A DNA stretch of 64,000 bases, taken from assembly GCF_036248275.1 (NCBI RefSeq), contig NZ_CP109181.1:7750001-7814000 (forward strand), in the 5' to 3' direction. The stretch comes from Streptomyces sp. NBC_01716. Its GTDB lineage: Bacteria; Actinomycetota; Actinomycetes; Streptomycetales; Streptomycetaceae. Of the stretch, positions 28,374-40,100 are shown piece after piece (the stretch's first letter is position 1; every line of letters begins with the position of its first letter). The notes beneath the pieces were generated by a model that saw only the letters and a program-made list of their open reading frames with translations, made no database searches and had not been told where the DNA came from. A program made the translations under genes and the position numbers.

Positions 28374-29279
28374 CGTGTCCGGCTTCACGGCGACGACGTC
28401 GAACGCGCTGGTCATGACCTCCACACGGCCCCACAGGGCGTCCTGTCCGGTGACGTACACCCGCTCGGCGCCCAGACCCTTGACCGTGTCGACGACGGCC
28501 GGCCAGCGCACGGTGTGCGTCACGGCGTCCAGCAGCAGCTCCCGTACCTCATCGCCGGTCTTCAGCAGCGATCCGTCGTGGTCGGACACGACGGGGATGG
28601 CGGGATCGGCGAATTTGATGTCCGCGGTGACCTCGGTCGCGATCTCCTCGCGCAGCGCGGCGAACACTCCCGAGTGCATCGGGGGCCGCATGACGTACAG
28701 CGGCAGGCCGCCCGCCGCGCGGAGCCGTCCCTGGAGCCACTCCACCACGTCCTCGTAGACCGAGAGCATGTGGAAGTCGTGGTCGACGTGGCAGGCCACC
28801 TCGTTCCAGTCGCCCCGCGCGTCCAGCTCCGAGCGGATCTCGGCGAGTTTGTCGGCCGGGACGCGGGCGAACGACTGGGTGACGATGTCGCGGTGCTCAC
28901 GGGCGAAATAGGCGTCCACACGTCGGCCCCACGCGAGAGTCATCTCGACGGCCTCCGGGAAAGGCAGCGAGCCCGCGTGCACCGCGGCGGCCGTACCGCC
29001 GAAGCTGGCACCCACGCAGGCCACCGGCTCCACGTCGTGCTCCGCGGACGCCCACTCGGCCAGCGCCAGGCAGTTGACCAGGAACGCGATCCGCGCCGGC
29101 TCCGGGAAGGCGCCCACACCGTCCTGGGCCTCGCTCTCCCGGTACCGGTCGATGAGCGAATAGCCCAGGATCCGGTCCGTCTCGGCGACGAGCCGGCGGG
29201 CCACGGGATGGGCCGCCATGAACCGCGCCGAGTCGGCGAACCGCGTCGGGCCGATTCCCGGAAAGACAATCGCCGACAT
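28338..29279 (-). CDS. Stand-alone acyltransferase (VinK-type trans-loader of the starter)
   Basis: This 313-residue protein has the acyltransferase fold. FPGIG is near the start, the nucleophile Ser is in GASFGG (in place of the usual GHSxG), and the catalytic His is in PPMHSGVF, which aligns with the FHSP site of PKS ATs. It is not fused to a PKS. The vicenistatin homologue VinK moves the dipeptidyl starter from the free ACP to the ACP at the front of the first PKS, and this fits the N-terminal ACP of the PKS at 31167. The ORF extends upstream to 29384, but the ATG ending at 29279 was chosen because GGGAGAG lies just before it and the protein then begins directly with the conserved core. 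Confidence 0.9.
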   Translation of the reverse strand: MSAIVFPGIGPTRFADSARFMAAHPVARRLVAETDRILGYSLIDRYRESEAQDGVGAFPEPARIAFLVNCLALAEWASAEHDVEPVACVGASFGGTAAAVHAGSLPFPEAVEMTLAWGRRVDAYFAREHRDIVTQSFARVPADKLAEIRSELDARGDWNEVACHVDHDFHMLSVYEDVVEWLQGRLRAAGGLPLYVMRPPMHSGVFAALREEIATEVTADIKFADPAIPVVSDHDGSLLKTGDEVRELLLDAVTHTVRWPAVVDTVKGLGAERVYVTGQDALWGRVEVMTSAFDVVAVKPDTAMRPRRRSAIA

Positions 29280-29505
29280 ATTCTCGCTCTCCCTGTTTTC
29301 CGCGCTTATCGGGTACGTTCCGAAAGCCCGGCACTTCGATCCTATGTTTGCCGGTTCAGTCTTGTGTGGGCCCCCTGACGGCATAACCCCTAATGCCCCC
29401 TAGTTCTGGGGTGACCGGGCAGGAGTCCTTGTGGGGTGAAAAGCGCACCTGTTAGAAACGGGCTGGCATTAGTTAGTCGGAAACGCTGAATCGGAAGGGT
29501 GGCGC
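29280..29505. promoter_or_regulatory. Divergent promoter region with CCCCTA direct repeats
   Basis: This 226-base gap lies between two outward-facing genes (acyltransferase and second ligase). CCCCTA occurs at 29387-29392 and again at 29397-29402, exactly 10 bases apart, one helical turn, followed by TTCTGGGG. TAATGCC (29391-29397) and GGCATTA (29465-29471) form a wider inverted pair. Such arrays resemble activator sites in Streptomyces clusters (SARP or LuxR type), but no such regulator is in the window and the assignment is tentative. GGAAGG at 29493 serves the ligase ATG. Confidence 0.45.
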
Positions 29506-31104
29506 ATGAGCCCGAATGGAGCTCGTCCGGCCCGGGCGCACGCATCGGTGGACAATCTGCGGACTTATCTGCTGGCCGCCGCCCGGAGGGCCCCCGACCG
29601 GCCCGCCGTGATCCAGGCGGCGGCGGACGGCGGTCTGGAGACGGTCACCTACGGCGAGCTGGAGCGCCGCGTCGACGCCTGCGTCGAAGGGCTCGGCGCC
29701 CTCGGCCTGGAGGTCGGCGACCGCGTCATCCTGGAGTCCGACACCAACGCCGACGCCGTGGCGACCCTGCTGGCCTGCGCGACGCTGGGGCTGCCTTTCG
29801 TGCCCACCAGCCCCGAGGTCCCCGACGAGCGGCTTCTGACGATCATCGACAGCGCCGAGCCCGCGCTGTACCTCCAGGCCGTGCACGGGAAGCGGACCGG
29901 CATACCGGAGTCGGTCGGCACGGCCCGGTTCGGCACCGACGGTCTCACCGTGGAGCGCCCGCCGCAGCCGCGCGTCCGGCGCCGCCGCGTGGTGACGCCC
30001 ATCGACACCGCGTACATCACCTTCACCTCCGGCACCACCGGCCGCCCCAAGGGTGTCGTCATGAGCCACCGCGGCGTCATCGCGTTCCTGCGCGGTGCCG
30101 AGGCGGCGGAGCTCATCACCTCCGAGGACCGGGTGGCCGGCACATCGCCGCTCCAGTTCGACTTCGCGCTGTTCGACATCGGACTCGCCCTCGGCCACGG
30201 CGCCACGCTCGTGCCCGTACCGCGCGACCGGCTCAACTGGCCCCGGCGCTTCCTGTCGTACCTGCGCGACACCGGCGCCACCCAGGTCGACAGCGTCCCG
30301 TCGGTCTGGCGTCCGGTCCTTCAGCACGAGCCCGACATGCTGGCCGAGATGGGCCAGGAGGGCATCCTGCGCCGCATCGCGTTCTCCGGCGAGAACTTCC
30401 CCCTGGAGGAGCTGAGGCGCCTTCAGGAGTTCCTGCCGAAGGCCCACTTCACCAACGGCTACGGCGCCACCGAGACGATGGCCGCCTCCATCACCGAGGT
30501 GCCCAACCCGCTGCCCGCCGAGACCGAGCGCCTGTCGATCGGCTACGCCGTCGCGGGCGCCGAGATGCTGCTCATCGGCACCGACGGCGGCCCCGTGGAC
30601 GAGCCGGGCGTGCTCGGCGAGATCTACCTGCGCAGCCCCTCGCTCTTCTCCGGCTACTGGAACGACCCCGAGGCCACCCGCGCCGTCGTCGTCCCCGACC
30701 CGCTCAACCCCCGTTCGGGGCAGCTGGTGTTCAAGACCGGCGACCTGGCGTCCATGGGCGATGAGGGCGAGCTGTACTTCCACGGCCGCGCCGACTCCCA
30801 GGTCCAGATCCGCGGCAACCGCGTCGAACTGGGCGAGGTGGAGCGCCGTATCGGTCAGTTCGACGGCATCACCGGAGCGGTCGCGATGATCCTCCCGCGC
30901 CCGGACGGCGACCCGCTGCTGCACGCGTTCGTCACCTGCGCCCCCGACGGCCCCGCGCCGGACGCCAAGGAAGTCGTCGCCTTCTGCCGCGCCGCGCTGC
31001 CCGCCTACATGGTCCCGCACGGTGTGCGCGTGGTGGACGTGTTCCCGCTGACCGTCAACGGCAAGGTCGACCGCGCCGCACTGGCCGCCCACGTGGCGTC
31101 CTGA
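29506..31104 (+). CDS. Adenylating acyl-ACP ligase, probably VinN/CmiS6-type beta-amino acid ligase
   Basis: A stand-alone adenylation enzyme of 532 residues. It has the P-loop FTSGTTGRPKG, FD in LQFDFALFD (position of the amine-binding Asp in beta-amino-acid ligases), GYGATE, FKTGD, and the catalytic Lys in LTVNGKVDR. No carrier or condensation domain is attached. Its role would be to activate the 3-amino fatty acid made by the minus-strand PKS system and load it onto the free ACP at 28087. The assignment between the two ligases rests on overall resemblance (this one is less DltA-like) and is not secure. It is followed 62 bases later by the first main-chain PKS on the same strand, so starter activation and the first PKS may share a transcript. 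Confidence 0.85.
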   Translation: MSPNGARPARAHASVDNLRTYLLAAARRAPDRPAVIQAAADGGLETVTYGELERRVDACVEGLGALGLEVGDRVILESDTNADAVATLLACATLGLPFVPTSPEVPDERLLTIIDSAEPALYLQAVHGKRTGIPESVGTARFGTDGLTVERPPQPRVRRRRVVTPIDTAYITFTSGTTGRPKGVVMSHRGVIAFLRGAEAAELITSEDRVAGTSPLQFDFALFDIGLALGHGATLVPVPRDRLNWPRRFLSYLRDTGATQVDSVPSVWRPVLQHEPDMLAEMGQEGILRRIAFSGENFPLEELRRLQEFLPKAHFTNGYGATETMAASITEVPNPLPAETERLSIGYAVAGAEMLLIGTDGGPVDEPGVLGEIYLRSPSLFSGYWNDPEATRAVVVPDPLNPRSGQLVFKTGDLASMGDEGELYFHGRADSQVQIRGNRVELGEVERRIGQFDGITGAVAMILPRPDGDPLLHAFVTCAPDGPAPDAKEVVAFCRAALPAYMVPHGVRVVDVFPLTVNGKVDRAALAAHVAS

Positions 31105-31166
31105 ACCACCCCGATCGCCGCTGTCGCTATACCTCTTTGCCCCTTTCTTCGTTGCGGAGTATGCAC

Positions 31167-34100
31167 ATGACCGAGCAGTCAAGGGCCGCGATGCTGGAAC
31201 TGGTGCTGGCGCAAGCCGCAGCTGTGCTGCGCGCCGCCGATCCGGACGCCTACGGGGACGGGGCCGTCCATGTGGCGGCCGACCACCCGTTCCTGGCGGG
31301 GGGCCTGGACTCACTGGGCCTGGTCCAGCTGCACCGCCGGCTCACCGCCGAGCTGGGGGTGGAGCTGCCCGTCACCGTCGGCTTCGACCACCCCACGCCG
31401 GTGGCCCTGGCGAACCACCTGGTGGACGTGGTGCACGGCACCGCCGGAGCGGGGGCGGCCGACGAGCCCGCGGCGGTTACCGCGCCCGCCGTCCCGTCGG
31501 CGTTCGGCGAGCCGGTCGCGATCATCGGCATCGGCTGCCGCTACCCGGGCGGGGTGACCTCTCCCGAGGACCTGTGGCGCATCGTCGCCGGCGACACGCA
31601 CGTGCTCACCGAGTTCCCCGCCGACCGCGGCTGGGACCTCGACCGCATCTACAACCCGGACCCGTCGGTCACCGGCGCCAGCTACGTACGGCACGGCGGA
31701 TTCCTGCCGGACGCCGCCGACTTCGACGCCGACTTCTTCCAGATCAACCCCAAAGAGGCGTTGGCGATGGACCCCCAGCAGCGGCTGCTGCTGGAGACCT
31801 CCTGGGAGGCGCTGGAGCACGCCGGCATCGACCCGGACCGGCTGCGCGGCACCCCCTCGGGCGTGTTCATCGGTGTGGAGCCGCACGAGTACGGACCGCG
31901 CACGCACGAGGCGCCCGACGGCCTCGACGGCTACGTCCTCGGCGGCAACCTGCCCAGCGTCGTGTCCGGCCGGGTCGCCTACACACTCGGCCTCGAAGGC
32001 CCCACGCTCACCGTCGACACCGCCTGCTCGGGCTCGCTGACGGCCCTTCACCTGGCCGTGCGCTCGCTCCAGGGCGGGGAGAGCCAACTGGCGCTGGCCG
32101 GCGGTGTCACCGTCATCTCCAGCCCCGGCACGTTCACCACCTTCAGCCGCCAGCGCGGCCTCGCCCCGGACGGACGGATCAAGGCGTTCGCCGCCGCGGC
32201 CGACGGCACCTCCTTCGCGGAGGGCGCGGGCGTGTTCGTCCTCGCCCGGCTGTCCGACGCGCTGCGCGACGGACACCCCGTGCTCGCCGTCATCCGGGGC
32301 AGCGCCATCAACCAGGACGGCGCGAGCAACGGACTCTCCGCGCCCAACGGACTCGCCCAGCAGCGCGTCATCCGCCAGGCGCTCGCCGACGCGCGTCTGA
32401 CGCCCGACGAGATCGACGCGGTCGAGGCCCACGGCACCGGCACCATGCTCGGCGACCCCATCGAAGGCCAGGCCCTGGTCGCCGCCTACGGTCGCGGACG
32501 CTCCGCCGACAACCCCCTGTGGCTGGGCTCGGTGAAGTCCAACATCGGACACACCGGCGCCGCCGCCGGCGCGGCGGGGATCATCAAGATGGTCGAGGCG
32601 ATGCGTCACCGCACCCTGCCCCGCACCCTGCACGTGGACGAACCGACCTCGCACGTCGACTGGTCCGACGGCACCGTCAAGCTCCTCACCGAGCCCGTGC
32701 CGTGGGAGAGCACCGACGCGCCGCAGCGCGCCGGAATCTCCTCGTTCGGCGCGAGCGGCACCAACGCCCACGTCATCATCGAGGCCCCGCCCGCCGTCGC
32801 CGAGACGCCGGAGACCCCCGAGAGCGCCGAACAGCCCCCGGCCGGGCGCCCGTTGCCGTTCACCCTCTCGGCCCGGGGCCAGGACGCCCTGCGCGGCCAG
32901 GCCGAACGGCTCCTGACGACCCTCGACGACGCGTCGCCGCTGGACATCGCGTACTCCGTCGCCACCACGCGCGCCGCGCTGCGCGACCGCGCCACCGTCG
33001 TCGCCGCCGACAGCGACGAACTGCGCCGCGCCCTCACCGCACTCGCCACCGGCGAGAGCGTGCCCGGACTGCTCACCGGCACCACGCTGGCCACCGGCCG
33101 CACCGCCTTCCTCTTCACCGGCCAGGGCAGCCAGCGTCCCGGCATGGGCCGCGAACTGGTGCGCGCCTTCCCGGTGTTCGCCCGCGCGCTCCAAGACGCG
33201 GCCGACCACCTCGACATGTATCTGGACGAGCCCCTGGGCGACGTGCTGTTCGCCGAGCCCGGCTCGCCGGAGGCCGAACTGCTCCAGCAGACCCGCTACG
33301 CGCAGGCCGCGCTCTTCGCGGTCGAGACCGCCATGTTCCGGCTGCTGGAGTCGTGGGGCGTGACCCCCGCACTCCTCACCGGACACTCCATCGGTGAGAT
33401 CGCCGCCGCCCACGCCGCCGGCGTCATGTCCCTCGCCGACGCGGCCCTGCTCGTCGGCACGCGCGGCACCCTCATGCAGGAACTCCCCGACGGCGGCGCG
33501 ATGGTCGCCGTCCAGGCGTCGGAGGCGGAGGTCGCCCCGTACCTCACCGACAAGGTGGGCATCGGCGCCGTCAACGGCCCCGCCGCGGTCGTGCTCTCCG
33601 GCGAGACCGAGGCCGTCCTCGCCGTCGCCGCCCGCTTCGCCGAGGAGGGACGCAAGACGCGCCGGCTGCGCGTCTCGCACGCGTTCCACTCGCCGCTGAT
33701 GGAGCCGATGCTCGACGGCTTCCGCCGCGTCGCCGAGACCCTGACCTACCTGCCGCCGCGCATCCCCGTCGTGTCCAACCTGACGGGCGAGCCCGTCACC
33801 GAGTTCGACGCCGACCACTGGGTGCGCCACGTACGCGAGCCGGTGCGGTTCGCCGACCAGATGAGCCACCTGGAGTCCCAGGGCGTCACCACCTACCTGG
33901 AACTGGGCCCCGACGCCGTCCTGTCGGCCATGGGCCGTGAGTGCCTGGCCGACGGCGGCGCCGACGCCGCGTTCGCCGCGCTGCTGCGCGACGGACACGG
34001 CGAGGAGCGCCAGACCGTCACCGCGCTCGGCCTGGCGCACGCGAACGGCGTCGCCGTGGACTGGGACCGTTTCTTCGACGGGCGAGGCGCCCGCCGGACC

Positions 34101-37100
34101 GCGCTGCCCACCTACTCCTTCCAGCGCAAGCGCTACTGGCTGGACTCCGGAAGCAACAGGCCCGGCACCATCGGGCATCCGCTGCTCGACACCTCGGTGA
34201 GCCTCGCCGGCGCCGACGGCCTGATCCTCACCGGCCGGATGTCCACCCGGTCGCAGCCCTGGCTGGCCGACCACGTCATCGCGGGCGTCGTCCTCGTACC
34301 CGGCACCGGCCTCGTCGAACTGGCCGTACGCGCCGGGGACGAGGCGGGCTGCGCCGCGGTCGAGGAACTCACCCTGGAGACACCGCTGACGGTCACCACC
34401 GCGGCCGGTGTGGAGGTCCAGGTCGTCGTCGGCGCGCTCGACACCACGGGCCGCCGTTCGGTCGAGATCTACTCCCGCCCCGCGGGCAGCGAGGAGAACT
34501 GGACCCGCCACGCCAGCGGCATCCTGACCGAGCACGGCCAGGGCGCCACGGCCGACCCCGCCGTCTTCACCCAGTGGCCGCCGGCCGACGCCGAGCCGGT
34601 CGACATCGAGGACCTCTACGAGCGCCACGCCGCCGGCGGATACGGCTACGGACCCTCGTTCCGCCGCGTACAGGCGGCCTGGCGCCGGGGGAGCGAGGTG
34701 TTCGCCGAGGTCTCCCTCGACGAGGCGGGCGCCGACCGGTTCGGACTCCACCCGGCGCTGCTCGACGCCTCGCTGCACGCCGCCGAAGGCCCCGAGGACG
34801 ACGGCCAGGTGCGGCTCCCGTTCGCCTGGCTCGGCGTCGAACTGCACGCCTCCGGCGCCACGGCCGTCCGCGTCCACCTGGTGCAGACGGGACCGGACGA
34901 GGTCGCGGTCGAACTGGCCGACGCCAACGGGGCGCCCGTCGCCACCGTACGGTCCCTCGTCCAGCGGCCCGTGCCGATGGACGGCGTACGGACCTCCGGC
35001 GCGGGCGGCGGCTCGCTGCTGCGCGTCGAATGGACCGGGATCCAGGCCCCGGCCGAGGCGGACGCCGCCGCCGGAGAGTTCCAACTGGCGTACGTCCCCG
35101 CCACCTTCCCCGGCGCGCCCGCCGACGCCGCGCGCGAGGCGACCCTGCACGCCCTGACGCTGATCCAGGACGCGCTGCGCGACGACACCCGGCTGGCGAT
35201 CGTCACCCGGGGCGCCGCGTACGACCTCACCCTCGCGCCCCTGTGGGCGCTGGTGCGCTCCGCCCAGGCCGAGAACCCCGGGCGCTTCGTCCTCGTCGGC
35301 ACGGACCGCGACGTACCCGAGGACGAGCTGCGCGCCGCCCTGGCCTCCGGAGAGCCCCAACTCGCCCTGCGCGAGGGCAGACTTCTCGTACCGCGACTGG
35401 CCCGCACCGCCGTGCCCGAGGAGCCGCGCCCCGTCGCGTGGCACCCCGAAGGCACGGTGCTGATCACCGGCGGCACCGGAGGTCTCGGCGGCGTCGTCGC
35501 CAGGCACCTCGTCCGGCAGCACGGAGTCAAGCACCTCCTGCTCACCGGCCGACGCGGCCCCGACAGCCCCGGCGCGGCCGAACTCGTCGCCGAACTGGCC
35601 GAGTTGGGCGCCGCCGCCACGGTGGCCGCCTGCGACGTCGCCGACCGCGACGCCGTGGCGGCGCTGCTGGCGACGATCCCCGGTGAGCACCCGCTGACCG
35701 GTGTCGTCCACAGCGCCGGAGTCATCGACGACGGACTGGCCGGATCGCTCACACCCGAGCAGGTCGCCACCGTCTTCCACGGCAAGGCCGACGGCGCCTG
35801 GCATCTGCACGAGCTCACCCGGGAGCTCCCGCTCGCCGCGTTCGTGCTCTTCTCCTCCGCGGCCGGCACCCTGGAGGCCGCCGGGCAGGGCAACTACGCG
35901 GCGGCCAACGCCTTCCTGGACGCGCTCGCCGAACACCGCGCCGCCGACGGCCTTCCCGCGACGGCCCTCGCGTGGAACCTGTGGGCGGGCGACGCGGGCA
36001 TGGGCGCACGCCTCGACGAGGTGACGCTGCGCCGCGCGGAGCGCTCCGGGCTCCCCGCCCTGACCTCCGAGGAGAACCTCGCCCTCCTCGACCAGGCCCT
36101 GCTCACCGACGCGTCCGCACTGGTCCCGCTGCGCCTCGACGCGTCCGCGCTGCGGGCCCGCACCGAGGGCGTCCCGCCGATGCTGCGGGGCCTGGTCCGC
36201 GCGCCCGCCCGCCGCCAGACCGCCGCCGCCGTGGCGGCGAGCGGCCCCGGCGGAGCACTGGCCGACCGGCTCGCCGGAAAACCGGACGCCGAACGCGAGC
36301 GGATCGTCCTCGACCTGGTCCGCACCCAGATCGCCGCCGTCCTCGGCCACGACAGCGGCACCGCGATCGACCCCCGCCGGGCCTTCACCGAGCTGGGCTT
36401 CGACTCGCTGGCCGCCATCGAACTGCGCAACGCGCTCGGTTCGGCCACCGGGCTGCGGCTCACCTCCACGCTGATCTTCGACCACCCGACCCCGCGCGCC
36501 CTGGTCGACCATGTGCTGGAGACCGTACGCGGGGCGGCGCCCGCCGCCGTCGCACAGCGGCCCACCGTACGGGCCGCGACGGACGAGCCCATCGCGATCG
36601 TGGCCATGGGCTGCCGCTACCCGGGCGGGGTGACCTCTCCCGAGGAGCTGTGGCGGCTGGTCGCCGATGGCACCGACGCCATCACCCCGTTCCCCGAGGA
36701 CCGGGACTGGCACACCGAGGACATCTACGACCCCGAGCCCGGCAAGCACGGCACCACGTACACCCGCGAGGGCGGCTTCCTCCACGAGGCCGCCGACTTC
36801 GACCCCGCCTTCTTCGGTATCAGCCCGAAGGAGGCCCAGGCGATGGACCCCCAGCACCGCATGCTCCTGGAGGTCGCCTGGGAGGCCCTGGAACGGGGCG
36901 GTATCGACCCGCTCTCGCTGAAGGGCACCGCCGCCGGCGTCTTCGCCGGCGTCATGAACCACGACTGGTCGAACCGCCCCGGCACCGTCCCCGAGGACCT
37001 CGCCGGCTTCACCGACGGCGGCGGACTGGGCAGTATCGCCTCCGGCCGTATCTCCTACACCCTCGGCCTCACCGGCCCCGCCGTCACCATCGACACCGCC

Positions 37101-40100
37101 TGCTCCTCCTCCCTCGTGGCCATGCACTGGGCCATGCAGTCGCTGCGGCAGGGCGAGTGCTCGCTCGCCCTGGCCGGCGGAGTCACCGTCATGGCGACCC
37201 CCGAGACGTTCGTCGGGATGAGCCTCCAGAGCGGCCTGGCCGCCGACGGCCGCTGCAAGGCGTACGGCGCGTCCGCCGACGGCACCGGCTGGGGCGAGGG
37301 CGCGGGACTGCTCCTGCTGGAACGCCTCTCCGACGCGCGCCGCGCCGGACACCCCGTACTCGCGGTGATCCCCGGCTCGGCGGTCAACCAGGACGGCGCG
37401 TCCAACGGTCTGTCGGCGCCCAACGGCCCCGCCCAGCAGCGGGTCATCCGGCAGGCCGTCGCCTCCGCCGGACTCTCCCTCGCCGACATCGACGTGGTCG
37501 AGGGCCACGGCACCGGCACCACCCTCGGCGACCCGATCGAGGCACAGGCGCTGATGGCGACCTACGGCCAGGAGCGCCGGTCCGGCGACCCGCTGTGGCT
37601 CGGCTCCATCAAGTCCAACCTCGGCCACACCCAGGCCGCCGCCGGCGTGGCCGGCGTCATCAAGATGGTGATGGCGATACGCAACGGCGTACTGCCCCGC
37701 ACCCTGCACGCCGACACGCCATCCCCGCACATCGACTGGACCGAGGGCGCCGTCGAACTGCTCACCGAGCGCAGGGACTGGACGGCCGACGGCAGCCCGC
37801 GCCGCGCCGCGGTGTCCTCCTTCGGCGTCAGCGGCACCAACGCCCACGTGATCATCGAGCAGGCACCGGCACCCGCCCCCCGGGAACCGCGCGGCGAGCG
37901 CCCCGCGATCCTCCCGCTGACCGTGGCCGGATCGTCGCCCGAGGCGCTGCGCGCCCAGGCGGCACAGGTCGCCTCCTATCTGCGCGAGAACGACGACGTG
38001 GACGAACTGGACGTCGCGGCCTCGCTCGTACGCGGTCGCGCCGCCCTGGAACACCGCGCCGTGGTCGTGGACGCCGACCGCGACGGCCTGCTCGCCGGAC
38101 TCGACGCGCTGGCCGCCGGGAACTCGCACCCCTCCCTCGTCCAGGGCGTACGACGCGGCGACTCGCGAGCCGTACTGGTCTTCCCCGGCCAGGGCTCGCA
38201 GTGGCAGGGCATGGGCGTCGAACTCCTCGAACACTCACCGGCGTTCGCGACCCGCCTCGGCGAATGCGCCAAGGCCCTTGAGCCGTACGTCGACTGGAAC
38301 CTGCTCGACGTGCTCCACGGCGCGCCCGGCGCACCCGCCCTGGACGCCGTCGACGTCGTACAGCCCACGCTGTGGGCGCTGATGGTGTCGCTCGCCGAGG
38401 CCTGGCGCGCCGCCGGCGTCGAACCGGCCGCCGTCGTCGGCCACTCGCAGGGCGAGATCGCCGCCGCCTGTGTCGCCGGCGCCCTGTCCCTGGAGGACGG
38501 CGCCCGCGTCGTCGCCCTGCGCAGCCAGGTCATCCGCCAGGACCTCGCGGGCCGCGGCGGCATGATGTCGGTCGCCCTGTCCTCCGACAACGCCGCCACG
38601 TACCTCGCCGAATGGGACGGCCGCCTCCAGCTGGCCGTCGTCAACGGCCCCGGCTCCGTCGTCGTGTGCGGCAGCCCGGAAGCCCTCGACGAACTGCGCG
38701 CCCGTCTGGACACCGACGGCGTCCAGGCCCGCCGGATCCCCGTGGACTACGCCTCCCACTCGGTGTTCGTGGAGGAGATCCGCGAGCGGCTGCTCACCGA
38801 ACTGACCGGACTGGAGCCGCGTACCTCGTCCGTCCCGTTCTACTCCACCGTCACCGCGGGACCGCTGGACACCGAGAGCCTCGACGCCCAGTACTGGTAC
38901 GAGAACCTGCGCAAGACCGTCCGGTTCGAGGAGACCACCCGGGCGCTGCTGGCCGACGGCTTCGAGATCTTCGTCGAGGCCAGCCCGCACCCGGGCCTGC
39001 TCACCGGACTCGACGAGACCGCCGAGTCGGCCGGGATCGCCGCCACGCTCGTCGGCACACTGCGCCGCGACTCCGGCAGCCCGCGGCAGTTCCTCACCTC
39101 ACTGGCCGAGGCGTACGTACGGGGCGCGGCCGTCGACTGGGAGAGCCGGTTCGTCGGAACCGGGGCCGTCCGCGCCGACCTGCCCACCTACCCCTTCCAG
39201 CGCAAGCGTTACTGGCTCCACATGACCGAGCAGCCCAGTGACGCGCTCGGCATCGGACAGCTGCCCGCCGACCACCCGCTGCTCGGCGCGGCGGTGCCGC
39301 TCGCCGGCGCCGGGGGAGTGCTGCTCACCGGACGGCTCTCGCTCTCGGCACAGCCGTGGCTCGCGGACCATGTCGTCGGCGGCACCGTGCTGTTCCCCGG
39401 ATCGGGCTTCGTGGAACTGGCCGTCCGGGCCGGCGACGAGGTCGGCCGGGGCCGTGTGGAGGAGCTGACCCTGGAGGCGCCCCTCGCCGTGCCCGAACGC
39501 GGCGGCGTGGCCATCCAGGTCGTCGTGGACGCCGACCTGCGCACCGTGTCCATCCACTCGCGGCCCGAGAACGCCCCCGTCGACGTCGTCTGGACCCGGC
39601 ACGCCCAGGGCACCCTTGCCGACGCCGCTGCCGAACCGGCCCCCGAGCCGGCCGCCTGGCCCCCGCCGGGCGCCGAACCCCTCGACCTCACCGGCTTCTA
39701 CGAGCCCATCTCCGCGGACGGACTCGTCTACGGCGAGGTGTTCCAGGGAATGCGCGCCGCCTGGCGCTCCGGTGACGAGGTGTTCGCGGACATCGCGCTG
39801 CCCGAGCGGGCGGCCGGCGAGGCTCAGCGGTTCGGGCTGCACCCGGCCGTACTCGACGCCGCCCTGCACGCCACCGCGCTGCTGGCCACCGACGCCGAAC
39901 GCGTCACACTGCCGTTCGCCTGGACCCGGGTCGACCTGCACGCGTCGGGCGCCGCGGCGCTCAGGCTGCGGATGACCCGCCTGGGCGAGGACGAGGTGGC
40001 GCTGCGCCTCACCGACACCGCGGGCCGCCCCGTCGCGTCCGTCGAGTCGCTCGTCCTGCGGCCGGTGGCCGCCGGCGGGCTCACCCAGCCAGGCGCGTAC

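Noticed and set aside
29280..29384. N-terminal extension of the stand-alone acyltransferase
   Set aside because: The extra 35 codons are not AT-like, and a good Shine-Dalgarno sequence sits before the internal ATG ending at 29279, where the conserved core begins.
26455..31104. The two adenylation genes as a nonribosomal peptide synthetase
   Set aside because: Neither has a condensation or fused carrier domain. The free ACP, trans-acyltransferase and iminopeptidase-like gene fit beta-amino starter loading and capping instead.
31137..31166. TTG at 31137 or ATG at 31161 as start of the first main-chain PKS
   Set aside because: The GGAG at 31156-31159 is downstream of the TTG and only one base from the first ATG, but 7 bases from the ATG at 31167.
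31311..38234. Very long open frame on the minus strand (2307 codons) opposite the first main-chain PKS
   Set aside because: It is a shadow of the high-GC PKS frame. It has biased Gly/Arg/Asp/Val composition, no recognisable domain, and the plus-strand frame encodes intact KS, AT, DH, KR and ACP domains.
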